From Streptomyces collinus (GTDB lineage Bacteria; Actinomycetota; Actinomycetes; Streptomycetales; Streptomycetaceae): DNA of 64,000 bases. Under the pieces are notes generated by a model, which worked only from the letters and a program-made list of their open reading frames with translations, searched no databases and was not told the origin of the DNA. This document shows, piece after piece, positions 8,523-16,962 of this stretch. How positions within the stretch are numbered: the stretch's first letter is position 1; each line of letters begins with the position of its first letter. Position numbers and translations under genes: made by a program. Location of the stretch: assembly GCF_031348265.1 (NCBI RefSeq), contig NZ_CP133771.1, positions 4,650,001-4,714,000 of the forward strand. Direction: 5' to 3'.

Positions 8523-10528
8523 GCATTTTTTGCCGTAATGCTCTTGGGACTTGGTGATCGAGCAGACGCCTCGAATGGGTAGTCGTCGGGTGCTCGGTGC
8601 ATGCGAGAAGGGCCTTCTGAACAGCTCGCTGGTGTCGAGCGCACTCCCCAGCTGTCGGCGAGGGTGTCGACCAGGACGAGGCCGCGTCCGGATTCCTCGT
8701 CCTGGGCCGCCAGCCGTGGCTGGGGCAGCTGAGGGCTGAGGTCGCTCACCTCGACGGCGAGTTCGGTGGCGGTGCGGCGCAGGTGGAGTGCGACGGGGCC
8801 TTCCGCGTGCTGGACGGCGTTGGTGAGAACCTCGGAGACCAGCAGCCTGACGTCGTCGGCTCGGTGGGCGCAGTCCCAGGCGGCGAGGGTCTCGACCACG
8901 AAGGAACGGCCCGCGGGCACCGCGGAGGCAGTGGCCGGCAGTTCTGTACGGGCGATGTCCAGCGGGGCGGCGGGGAGCTCGTCGTCGTGGCCGTCGGAAT
9001 CAGGCAGCAGCGCGGCGAGTACGCGGTCGGCGGCCTCCTCGAGGCCGCCGGAGAGCTTGAAGGCGTCGTCGAGGACGGTGGTGAGCTTGTCGATCTGGTA
9101 CTCGATGTCGCTGCCGGGGGTTTCGACCAGGCCGTCGGTGTACAGCACGAGGGCGGCGCCGGGTGGGATGGCTGCGCTGGACTGCTGGTAGAGGATGTCG
9201 CCGACACCGAGAGGGGCGTTCACCGGCGCGGGAAGCCGGCCGACGCCGTCGCCGGGGGTGGCGACGAGGGTGGGCAAGTGGCCGGCGGAGCACAGGGTGA
9301 CGGAACCGGCGTCCGGGGCTATGACCAGGTAGCAGCAGGTGACCAACTGGTCCGGGACATCGAGGTCGTCGACGACCGCGTCCAGAGCCTGCATGAGCTG
9401 TCGGGGCTGCATTCCGGTCTTGGCCAGGGCATGGGCGGCGGAGCGCAACTGGCCCATGACGGACGCCGCTTCCAGACCTCGGCCCATGACGTCGCCGATG
9501 AGGATGCCGACACGGCCGGCGCCGAGCGGGATCAGATCGAACCAGTCGCCGCCCACGCCGGCGCCCTGGGTCGCGGGCCGGTAGCGGCTGGCGGCCGCCA
9601 GGCCGGGGATGGCGGGCGGGGTGCCCATGAGGCTGCGCTGCAGGGTGAGGGCGATGTGCTTCTGCTGCCTGTACAACTCGGTGAGTTCGGCCTCGGCACG
9701 CTTGCGGTCGCTGACGTCACGGACGATGGCGCAGGCGCCGACGACCGCTCCGGCGGCGTCCCGGGTCGGCCACAGCGTGACATCGACGTCGAGCATGGCA
9801 CCCGTGCTGGTGACCCGCAGCGTTTCGAAATGCTCGATCTTCTCGCCCTGCCGCAACCGTTCCAGCAACTGGGTGATCTCGTCCTTGCGCTCCGGGGTGG
9901 CCAGCAACGACACGTGCTGCCCGACCGCTTCCTCGGATGTGTAGCCGTACAGCCGCTGGGCGGCGGTGTTCCAGTACGTGATGCGGCCGTCCAGCGTCTT
10001 GGCGAGGATCGCGTCCTGAGAGGACTCGACCAGGGCGGCGAGCTCGGTGATACGCGCCTCGGCGGCCTTGCGTTCGCTGACGTCACGGACGGCGGCGGAG
10101 ACGAGGAGCCCGTCAGCGGTCTCCAGGGGGCTGAGGCTGATCTCGACGGGGAACTCGCTGCCGTCCTTGCGCAGTCCGTGCAGTTCGAGCCCGGCCCCCA
10201 TCGGGCGCACCTGCCGGGCGCCGGCATAGCCGTCCCGGTGCCGGGTGTGCTGGGGCTGGAACCGCTGTGGCACCAACAACTCGACCGGACCGCCGAGTAG
10301 TTCGTCGCGCCGGTAGCCGAAGAGGGCCTCGGTCTGTGCGTTGACGAGTTTGATGGTTCCCTTGTCGTCCACGATCACCATCGCGTCCGGCGCCGCCTCC
10401 AACAGCCCCTGAAACCGGTCCTCGACCGTCCCGGGGGTGCTCGCACGGCTCGTGGTGCCGCGCCGGCGGCCGGTGTCCTTGGCAGCTTCTGCTCTGCCGG
10501 TCGACCCGGATGTGATCGTGTCGCTCAT
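8312..10528 (-). CDS. PAS-PAS-SpoIIE phosphatase with HATPase domain, rearranged C-terminus
   Basis: 738 residues from the ATG at 10528. Order: PAS domain (about 36-150; FQGLLEAAPDAMVIVDDKGT), second PAS (about 155-280; LAALVESSQDAILAKTLDGR), a linker helix, a SpoIIE-type PP2C domain (about 300-510; VGGDWFDLIPLG and IGDVMGRGLEAA carry metal-binding Asp residues), and an anti-sigma-factor-like HATPase (about 540-645; LLVSEVLTNAVQHA, then GRGLVLVDTLADSWGV). Such proteins dephosphorylate anti-sigma-factor antagonists in Streptomyces. Normal homology ends near position 8640. The usual final strand is missing, and about 110 residues of unrelated Ser/Arg-rich sequence, antisense to the GNAT-like gene, are read before the stop. 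The kinase-like domain is probably impaired. Confidence 0.8.
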   Translation of the reverse strand: MSDTITSGSTGRAEAAKDTGRRRGTTSRASTPGTVEDRFQGLLEAAPDAMVIVDDKGTIKLVNAQTEALFGYRRDELLGGPVELLVPQRFQPQHTRHRDGYAGARQVRPMGAGLELHGLRKDGSEFPVEISLSPLETADGLLVSAAVRDVSERKAAEARITELAALVESSQDAILAKTLDGRITYWNTAAQRLYGYTSEEAVGQHVSLLATPERKDEITQLLERLRQGEKIEHFETLRVTSTGAMLDVDVTLWPTRDAAGAVVGACAIVRDVSDRKRAEAELTELYRQQKHIALTLQRSLMGTPPAIPGLAAASRYRPATQGAGVGGDWFDLIPLGAGRVGILIGDVMGRGLEAASVMGQLRSAAHALAKTGMQPRQLMQALDAVVDDLDVPDQLVTCCYLVIAPDAGSVTLCSAGHLPTLVATPGDGVGRLPAPVNAPLGVGDILYQQSSAAIPPGAALVLYTDGLVETPGSDIEYQIDKLTTVLDDAFKLSGGLEEAADRVLAALLPDSDGHDDELPAAPLDIARTELPATASAVPAGRSFVVETLAAWDCAHRADDVRLLVSEVLTNAVQHAEGPVALHLRRTATELAVEVSDLSPQLPQPRLAAQDEESGRGLVLVDTLADSWGVRSTPASCSEGPSRMHRAPDDYPFEASARSPSPKSITAKNAYASGCSGRASQSDQEISRPRKRGCSNGQSAAIHCGTSASRACSTLLPTSSSTTHQEISPSAPAFSGGSM

Positions 10529-11002
10529 GGCGGCCCCAACTGACTGGCAGGTTGCGGTGAGTCGGCCATCCCAGCGCATTCCGGCCAAGCCCGCGCCCCG
10601 CTGCCCCTTACTGTCCCGCAGACGGCCGTACCTGCCTGCTCGCGACCGGACCCTGTTCCTGTCTGGCGGAACGAGAAAGGTGCGCTGCCCCTGGTCGGCA
10701 CCGTCCGACCCGGTGTTCCCACATCCGTGCGAGCCGTTCACCGAGACACCCGGATCGCTCAGGTGCGACGCCTCGCCCGGTCCGTACGCGCGCTGTGCGA
10801 CCACGATGAGAACGAAGATCATCAGTGCCCGCGGCGGAGCCATGAGATCTGATCTTGCGAGTGCCTGCGCGGTGACCTGGCCGCGGGTCCGCGTCACACC
10901 TGCGTCCCCAGCCTGTGGATGCAGGTGGGCGACCCTTGTGGTGGGGATCCGGCGCCCTTCTGACACGCATCTGGCACGCGGCGAGTGATCACAGCGGACA
11001 GC
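10529..11002. other. Stretch without an assignable gene upstream of the phosphatase
   Basis: About 470 bases. It must hold the promoter of the phosphatase gene on the minus strand. Open frames on both strands lack start signals and recognisable products, and it ends at tRNA-Gly scar B. Confidence 0.5.
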
Positions 11003-11083
11003 AAAAGGGCCCAGGTCTCTGACCTGGGCCTTCTTCATGGCGCGGGTGACGAGAATCGAACTCGCGCTCTCAGCTTGGGAAGC
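11003..11083. repeat. tRNA-Gly 3'-half scar (att-like site B)
   Basis: Positions 11042-11083 are identical over 42 bp to the 3' half of tRNA-Gly (30231-30272), from the acceptor stem through the T arm to the anticodon stem. They are preceded by a copy of the tRNA terminator hairpin (GGCCCAGGTC-TCT-GACCTGGGCC, 11008-11030). After the shared core it reads GATGG, unlike the tRNA 5' half. It is a direct repeat of site C, 1.5 kb away. Confidence 0.85.
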
Positions 11084-11330
11084 GATGGCTTGCATGGCCG
11101 GATGTTCGTTGACCTGCGCGGATTCATCGTGCCGACACCGTCGTGCGGGCCTGATCACACCCCCGTTGACCGTGGTTGCCCCCTCTTACGGGCACGCTCT
11201 GGGCACGACACCACTGGCGATCGAGTCATATGCGCGCGCGGCCCTTCGCACCGATCGGTCGGCTTGTCTGCCTGGCTGACCTGGAGTGTCCGCTGCGACT
11301 GCAGTCCGGCACTCTGACATGGCCGTGTCG

Positions 11331-11368
11331 ATGTTGGTGACGTATTCTTCTATGTACATCACCAACAT
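11331..11368. promoter_or_regulatory. Inverted-repeat operator upstream of vapBC
   Basis: Perfect 10-bp inverted repeat, ATGTTGGTGA at 11331-11340 and TCACCAACAT at 11359-11368, with an 18-bp spacer. It overlaps the expected promoter and ends six bases before the vapB ribosome-binding site. This is the usual place for the antitoxin/toxin complex to bind and autorepress. Confidence 0.75.
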
Positions 11369-11385
11369 TGTGCGGGAGGTGCCAC

Positions 11386-11607
11386 ATGTCTGTGACCCAG
11401 ATCGACATCGACGATGACGCCCTGGAACGCGCCATGGCTCTGGCCAAGGTCAGGACGAAGAAGGAGGCGGTCAATCTCGCTCTGCACTTCTACGCCGAGC
11501 AACAGGAGCGTGCGGCACGCATAAGCCGTCACTTCGAGCGTGCGCGTGAGTGGGGTGCCGTCGAGGACGCCGAGCGCCTGCACCGGGGGGAGAAGCACAG
11601 CCGGTGA
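11386..11607 (+). CDS. vapB: VapB-family antitoxin
   Basis: 73 residues. The N-terminal ribbon-helix-helix-like part (VTQIDIDDDALERAMALAKV) is followed by RTKKEAVNLALHFYAEQQER, the signature of type II VapB antitoxins. The C-terminal tail should wrap the toxin. ATG at 11386 with GGGAGG seven bases upstream. The stop overlaps the toxin GTG start (GTGA), the usual translational coupling. It is predicted to neutralise the PIN toxin and autoregulate through the inverted repeat at 11331-11368. Confidence 0.9.
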   Translation: MSVTQIDIDDDALERAMALAKVRTKKEAVNLALHFYAEQQERAARISRHFERAREWGAVEDAERLHRGEKHSR

Positions 11608-12014
11608 TCTACTTGCTCGACACGTCCGGCCTGGTCCGGTTGCTCCGCGATGCGAGACTTCAATCGGCCTGGTACGACGCGATCGACGCCGGGGCCATCG
11701 CATCCTGCTATGTGCAACGCGCCGAGTTTCTTCACAGCGCCCGGACCGGACGCGAGTACGACGAGATCGTGGAGATGTTCACCGATCTCTACCCCGACGT
11801 GTCGGTGCCGAAGAACGCGGGGCGCTGGATCGGCGCGGTGCAACACCGTATGGCCCAGGCCGGGGAGCATCGCAGTGCCTCGGCGGTTGATCTCGTGATC
11901 GCTGCCACTGCGGCCCACCACGGCTTGGCCGTCCTCCACGACGATGCCGACTACCGTGCCATCGCCCGGCACGCGTCCGACCTGGCCGAGCACAACATCC
12001 ACGACGTCTCCTGA
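11604..12014 (+). CDS. vapC: VapC-family PIN-domain ribonuclease toxin
   Basis: 136 residues, normal for VapC. Acidic active-site positions are visible: Asp in IYLLDTSGLVRL, Glu in YVQRAEFLHSAR, and Asp residues in SAVDLVIAATAAHHGLAVLHDDADY. PIN toxins cleave RNA with a metal-dependent acidic centre. The GTG start at 11604 overlaps the antitoxin stop. The gene looks intact, so the pair is probably functional and may stabilise the 1.5 kb segment bounded by scars B and C. Confidence 0.9.
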   Translation: MIYLLDTSGLVRLLRDARLQSAWYDAIDAGAIASCYVQRAEFLHSARTGREYDEIVEMFTDLYPDVSVPKNAGRWIGAVQHRMAQAGEHRSASAVDLVIAATAAHHGLAVLHDDADYRAIARHASDLAEHNIHDVS

Positions 12015-12499
12015 GCCGCTTTTGTCACCCGACACGTTCTGGACGGGGGCGTAGTGCGAAGACGCCGCCTTCGTTCGGTGGCACGCTGACGGATCTGCAG
12101 GGGCATGCGGAGCCGGGGCTGGCCGGCCTCCCTCGCAAACGCTCCGGCGTGGCGGGCCGGATCTCGCCGTCCCTCCCCCTCCGAGGACGGCGAGGCTCTG
12201 CAGAGCGTCATACGTCGGCAGCCGGACCTCGACGACGCCCTCCCCGACGTACTGGAACGCATCCGTACGGCCGCCGAGCGCGTCCCCGGCAACATGGTCC
12301 AGTCGGCCAGTCCCGCCGTGAGCCAGGCAGACCTGGACCGTGGCAACGCCGAGTCCGGCCTCATCTGTAGCGTCGACGACGCCATACACCGGCTCTACGC
12401 CACAGTAGTAACTCCCCTGGACCGTCCGGCAGTTCGCCGGAAATCGCCCGCAGAACCGGTGCGGTTGTGATGCGCCAGCCGCCCACCGGACCCAGGCAA
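12015..12499. other. Stretch without an assignable gene after vapC
   Basis: About 485 bases up to tRNA-Gly scar C. A plus-strand frame around 12190-12400 reads somewhat protein-like (ALQSVIRRQPDLDDALPDVL), but it has no ribosome-binding site or family I recognise. It may be a gene remnant. Confidence 0.45.
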
Positions 12500-12580
12500 C
12501 AAACAACCCCAGGCCGCTGACCTGGGGGTTTTCGTGGAGCGGGTGACGAGAATCGAACTCGCGCTCTCAGCTTGGGAAGC
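12500..12580. repeat. tRNA-Gly 3'-half scar (att-like site C)
   Basis: Positions 12539-12580 are the same 42-bp tRNA-Gly 3'-half core as site B and as the intact gene. They are preceded by the hairpin CCCCAGG-CCGCTGA-CCTGGGG (about 12507-12527). The sequence then continues GACGGCGCTTC, unlike the tRNA 5' half. Direct repeat of B; the 1497-bp interval between them holds only vapBC. Confidence 0.85.
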
Positions 12581-13218
12581 GACGGCGCTTCAACGCTGAC
12601 ACCGCTTCTGACCTGGGGACACATCGCTTGCGAAGCAGCTTCGAGGGCTGATTCCGCACCGCTGTTCACCGTGGTTGTCCGCTCTTATGGGCACGCTGTG
12701 GGCACGGTTTCGAGTAGCGGCGGGTAGGAGACATGTGCGAGCGGGCTCTGGGGCTGACTCGGCCGGTTCGGAGAAGCAGCCGGAGGACCTTTCGCGAGTG
12801 CACAGGATTCCCGTGCCAGTGAGATGCCCGGACCGTCAGGGCGGCGATGCACGGGAAGCCCCGGTCGTGGTGGACGAAGCGTCAGTCCCTGTCGGTCGGC
12901 CGTGGCAGCCACCGGGAGCCGGCTTCGGCGGCCCCTCGGAGCACCGCTTCACAGATGGGCTGCCGCTGTCGGGCGGAGAGTGAAGCCACCGACCGAAAGG
13001 CTCGGACCTCCTTGGTTCGCCCCCATGGGAGGCATGATCTTGTCGTGGTGAGCCTGCTGACTCGCGGCATCCCGGCAACCAGGTCGGCGGCCGCAGTCGT
13101 TCATGTACGGCCGAGACCGTCCCCCGCCAGTCGGAGGGGGTCGGTCGGCCGACCGGCGGGGCACCTCCCGAAGCCCGGCGGATGGTCGACCGCCCACCGC
13201 CTCGGCAGCGTTGTCCCG
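12581..13218. other. Stretch without an assignable gene
   Basis: About 640 bases between scar C and the acyltransferase-like gene. Long open frames on both strands are composition artefacts of high GC, with no credible start or product. No terminator was recognised. Confidence 0.5.
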
Positions 13219-14515
13219 GTGACCGAGATCGAAAACGCCAAGAAGACGCCTGCCCAGCCCTTACCCGCACCCGAGCCCCCCCACGGCGACGGAACGCCCT
13301 TCGTCGACGGCGCGGCTGGTCGGGGTGGATCTCGCCCGTGCACTGGCCGTGTTCGGAATGTTCGCCGTGCACACCGGCCCCTTCAACCCCTTCCCAACGT
13401 CCGGAAGCGGCGTTGGCGAATGGGTCGTCTGGCTGGCGAGCGGCCGGGCCTCGGCGCTGTTCGCCACCCTCGCCGGGTTCTCGCTGGTGCTGATCGCCGG
13501 CCGCCTGGAGCCGAAAACCGGACTGGCCGGCCGGCAGGCGAAGGCCAGGATCGTGATCCGGGCCGTGATCCTGCTCGTGGTGGGCACCGCGCTGGCGATG
13601 ACCGACTTCGGCGGCGCCGTCATCATCAATTTCTACGCGGTGTTCTTCCTGCTGGCCCTGCCCCTGGTGCGGCTGCGGGCCAGGACGCTCGCGATCATCG
13701 CGGTCGCGCTCGCGGTCGTCACGCCGCAGCTGGCGTACGCCCTGCGGGCACTGCTCAGCGAGTCGGTCGTGAACACGATCGACTCGTACGACCCGCTCGC
13801 GCGACTCTCCGGCGTGGGCGTGCTCGACTTCCTGCTCACCGGCTTCTTCCCGGCGATCACCTGGATGACGTTTGTGGTCACCGGTATGGCGCTCGGCCGG
13901 CTGGACCTGGCCTCCGGTGCGGTGCGGCGGCGGCTGGCCGTGGTCGGTCCCGCGCTGATCGCGTTCGGATACGGTGTCTCGTGGCTGGCGCTCCGGTTGA
14001 CCGGTGGCGCGGAGAAGATGATGGCCGGGATGCCTGGCATGATGGACTTCGACGTCCTGAAGGACCGCGGTGCCATGAAGGATCCCGGCATGGCAGAAGA
14101 GTCCTTCGACCTGCCGGTCGGCGGTGGGCTGTGGGGCCCCGACGCGTGGGGATTGCTGGCGGCCGAGCCGCACAGCGCTTCCACATTCGACCTCGTCGGC
14201 TGCATCGGGATCGCGATCACCGTGATCCTGTGCGCGACGACGGCGATGGACCGACTGCCGTGGCTGCGTCGCCTGGCAACGCCGGTCATCGCCGTCGGCA
14301 CCATGTCCCTGACCCTGTACGTGGGCCACATCCTGGTGATCCTGGCCCTGCCCGGCGAAGCGGTCACCCCGCCGCAGTCCGCCTCTTTCGGGCTGCTGCT
14401 CTGCTTCATCGCCGGGGCCACCGTGTTCGCGGCGGTCTGGTCCCGCTTCTTCCGCCGCGGACCGCTGGAGTACCTGCTCAACAACGCCACGAAACTGGCA
14501 CATCGCGTCCGCTGA
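13219..14515 (+). CDS. DUF418-like membrane acyltransferase, frameshifted near the N-terminus
   Basis: A polytopic protein with about 8-10 membrane helices. It begins LVGVDLARALAVFGMFAVH and contains ASALFATLAGFSLVLIAGRL and a C-terminal WSRFFRRGPLEYLL motif typical of DUF418/DUF1624 proteins, related to heparan-alpha-glucosaminide acetyltransferase-like enzymes. It is a paralogue of the gene at 19664-20947. The natural start appears to be GTG 13219 (VTEIENAKK, aligning with MTQIQSPQE of the paralogue), but that frame does not join the body. A run of seven C at 13276-13282 has one base too many. Read with six C, the product runs EPPTATERPSSTARLVGVDL. Without correction, translation could only begin at GTG 13325, losing the first segment. 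Confidence 0.75.
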
Positions 14516-14583
14516 GCCTCGGGCGTGCACCACCAGAAGTCCGAGCGTGTTCCGCCTCAACCCTGATGTCAAGGACTTTCGCC

Positions 14584-16436
14584 ATGGCCGTCATCCCCAC
14601 AGCCCGGAGCACCGGCGCCCATGGCCTCCGCCGGGAAACGCACCGCCGCGCCGACCGGCCGGAAGCTCCGGCGCGCTGGGAACGCCCGGCGCTGGCCGCG
14701 GTGCTGGGCGTCGCCGCACTGCTGTACGCCTGGGGCATGGGGCACGCCGCGATCCACCCGTACTACAGCGCGGCGATACGGTCGATGGCCACCAGTTGGC
14801 GGGCCTTCTTCTTCGGCGGTCTCGACACCAGCGGTTCGATCACCCTCGACAAGGTGCCCGGCGCCTTCTGGCCGGATGCCCTCTCCGTATGGATCTTCGG
14901 GCCGCACACGTGGGCGGCCCGAAGATCCATGTGATCGAGGGCGTGCTCACCGTATGGCTGCTGCACCGGATCGTACGGGCATGGGCCGGGCCGTTCGCCG
15001 CCGCCGCCGCCCTGCAAAAGGCGGTGCAAACCGGGCGGCTGCTCCCGTTGATCACGTGTGGCGTCTGGGTCGGGCTCGCCTTCCAGACGAAGATGCTGCA
15101 GGCCTGACTCGTCCTGCCGGTCTTCGCCGTGGTGTATCAACTCACCGCGCCCAACCCGCCGTTGCAGAGGGCTCTGCGCCTCCTGCTGAGCGGTGCGGTC
15201 ACGCTGGCCGTCTCCTGCTCGTGGGTGCTGATCGCGTGGGTGACACCCGCGGCCAACCGCCCGTATGTCGACGCCACGTCGAACAACAACCCCTTCAGCC
15301 TGGTCTTCGGCTACAACGGCCTGAGCCGCTTCAGCGACGACACACCGCGTTCGGCGCCGTCCCGGCCGCCGGCCGTATGACCGGAAACACCGGCTGGGGG
15401 ATGCTCGTCAACCACACCGTCGGCCCGCAGATCGCCTGGTTCCTGCCGCTCGCCGTGCTCGCCGTCGTCACGGCTCTGGTCTGGCGCGCCCGCGAGCCGC
15501 GGACCGACCTGCTGCGTGCGGGTTTCCTCCTCTGGGGCGGTTGGCTCACCGTCCATGCCGTGGTGTTCAGCGTCTCCAACGGCAATCACGTCTACTACAC
15601 GGCTGTGCTCGCACCGGCGATCGCCGCGCTGGCCGGAGGCGGGCTCGCGCTCTTTTGGTCCGCGTACGAGGCGGGCGGCCGACGACGGCTGTGGCTGCCG
15701 TCGGCGATCGCGCTGACGGTGGCCTGGGCGCTCGTACTCGACCGGCCGACCTGGTTCGCCTCTCGGCTGCTGGTATTCGCCGTGATCTTCGCGGTGTGCG
15801 CGGCGTTCGGCCTGTGGCCCAGCGCGTCACGCGCCTCCCGGCGCCTGGTCCAAGGCTCTGTGGCCGCCGGAATCGCGGCCACACTGCTCGTACCCGCCGG
15901 CTGGGCCGTCTCCTCCCTCGACCCGCACTTCGCGGGCGCTTCCACGTCCCCGACGGCCGGCCCGGTCGGCGAGTTCCACCACCGGGCCCTCCACGACCCG
16001 CCCGCTCTCCGCCGGGCCGAGCTCGACCGGCCCAGCGCCCGCGACACCGCCCTGCTGGACTACCTCGTCGCGCACCGCAAGGGCGAGAAGTACCTGCTCG
16101 CGACCCAGGCCGCCTACCCCGCGGAACGTCTGCTGCGCGCTCAGGCCCAACCCGTGCTCGTCATGGGGGGATTCACCGGGAAGACCCCCTTCCCCAGCGC
16201 CCCGCAGCTCGCCAACCTGATCGCCACTCACCAGCTCCGCTACGTGCTGCTCACTCACCTGCGACCCACCACCCCCGCCACGTCCGCGCACGGGCTCGGA
16301 CTTCTACGACTACCTGGGTGTCCCCTGGACCTTCCCCGACGCGGTCACCCGCCGCCCCGAGAAGGACCGCGCACGCTCCGTCGACAGCTCCGGCTATGTC
16401 CGGCTGGTGTACGGATACCGCTCGCCCGGTCCCTGA
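14584..16436 (+). pseudogene. GT39/ArnT-like membrane glycosyltransferase, decayed
   Basis: Consecutive segments in different frames rebuild a GT39-type (mannosyltransferase/ArnT-like) enzyme: ERPALAAVLGVAALLYAWGM and the DKVPGAFWPDALSVWIFGPH loop (from ATG 14584), then VIEGVLTVWLLHRIVRAWAG, then TNNPFSLVFGYNG-like sequence, then a multi-helix C-terminal half and a closing periplasmic part. Breaks: frame loss and TGA at about 14932, TGA at 15105, frame change near 15380, frame change near 16290, final TGA at 16434. The polyprenyl-phosphate-binding region normally between segments one and three is partly deleted. It cannot make a full enzyme. The first break sits on a 17-bp perfect inverted repeat. 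Confidence 0.8.
14889..14930. repeat. 17-bp perfect inverted repeat at the GT39 break
   Basis: ATGGATCTTCGGGCCGC at 14889-14905 is followed, after the 8-base loop ACACGTGG, by its exact reverse complement at 14914-14930. The left arm encodes a conserved part of the enzyme. The right arm replaces the expected coding sequence and introduces the stop, so it looks like an inverted copy of the left arm. Confidence 0.85.
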
Positions 16437-16624
16437 CCGGCCAGCCCCCGTCGGCTGCCGGCGGCCCCGGCTCCCCGGGGACCGACGAGCGGGACTCACG
16501 GGTCGCCGCCATGCAGGGTTGATGTGCCCCTCCTACCCCGGGCGGGTCTTTCCAGCCACTCGGCGGGGGAGGACCCGACAATCGCCGGATGTGCGGCGAG
16601 CGGCCGGGCGTCCAGGCTGAAGGC

Positions 16625-16807
16625 ATGACACAGCACGTTCGTGACAAGGAGCCCGAGACCGCCGTCGAGCCTGGCAGAGGCCGGTTGCTGGAACCTCTCT
16701 GCCTGACGCTGATGGCGGGCGCCGGTGTCCTGTTCGTCGTCCATCCTGAGTTCTACGAAGCAGGGGTGCACCTCTTCGCGTCGCGGGCGGCCTCACTGGT
16801 CCACTGA
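16625..16807 (+). CDS. Small hypothetical protein, one membrane segment
   Basis: 60 residues from ATG 16625. A charged N-terminal half is followed by a hydrophobic stretch, LCLTLMAGAGVLFVVHPEF, and a short polar tail. There is no strong ribosome-binding site and no family I recognise. It lies between a pseudogene and the ABC exporter in an otherwise unoccupied gap. Low confidence that it is translated. Confidence 0.35.
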   Translation: MTQHVRDKEPETAVEPGRGRLLEPLCLTLMAGAGVLFVVHPEFYEAGVHLFASRAASLVH

Positions 16808-16962
16808 GCCGGCGATCGCAGATCTCTTCGCGAGGCGTTGCTGCACGGGCGGCCTCTCTCCGACCGTCGTACGCCTGATCTCCGCACCCCAAGGCCCTCC
16901 GGCGGGCCGATGCCCGCAACCGCTGACGCGGTGCACGGCCGACCACGTAGGAAAGGAATCCT

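Noticed and set aside
10985..11317. Small gene across scar B
   Set aside because: The frame (for example ENRTRALSLGS) is the translation of the tRNA-Gly 3' half and its terminator, which recur at the other scars.
11042..12580. Additional functional tRNA-Gly genes at scars B and C
   Set aside because: Only the 3' half is present; the sequence after the anticodon stem does not form the D arm or the 5' acceptor strand.
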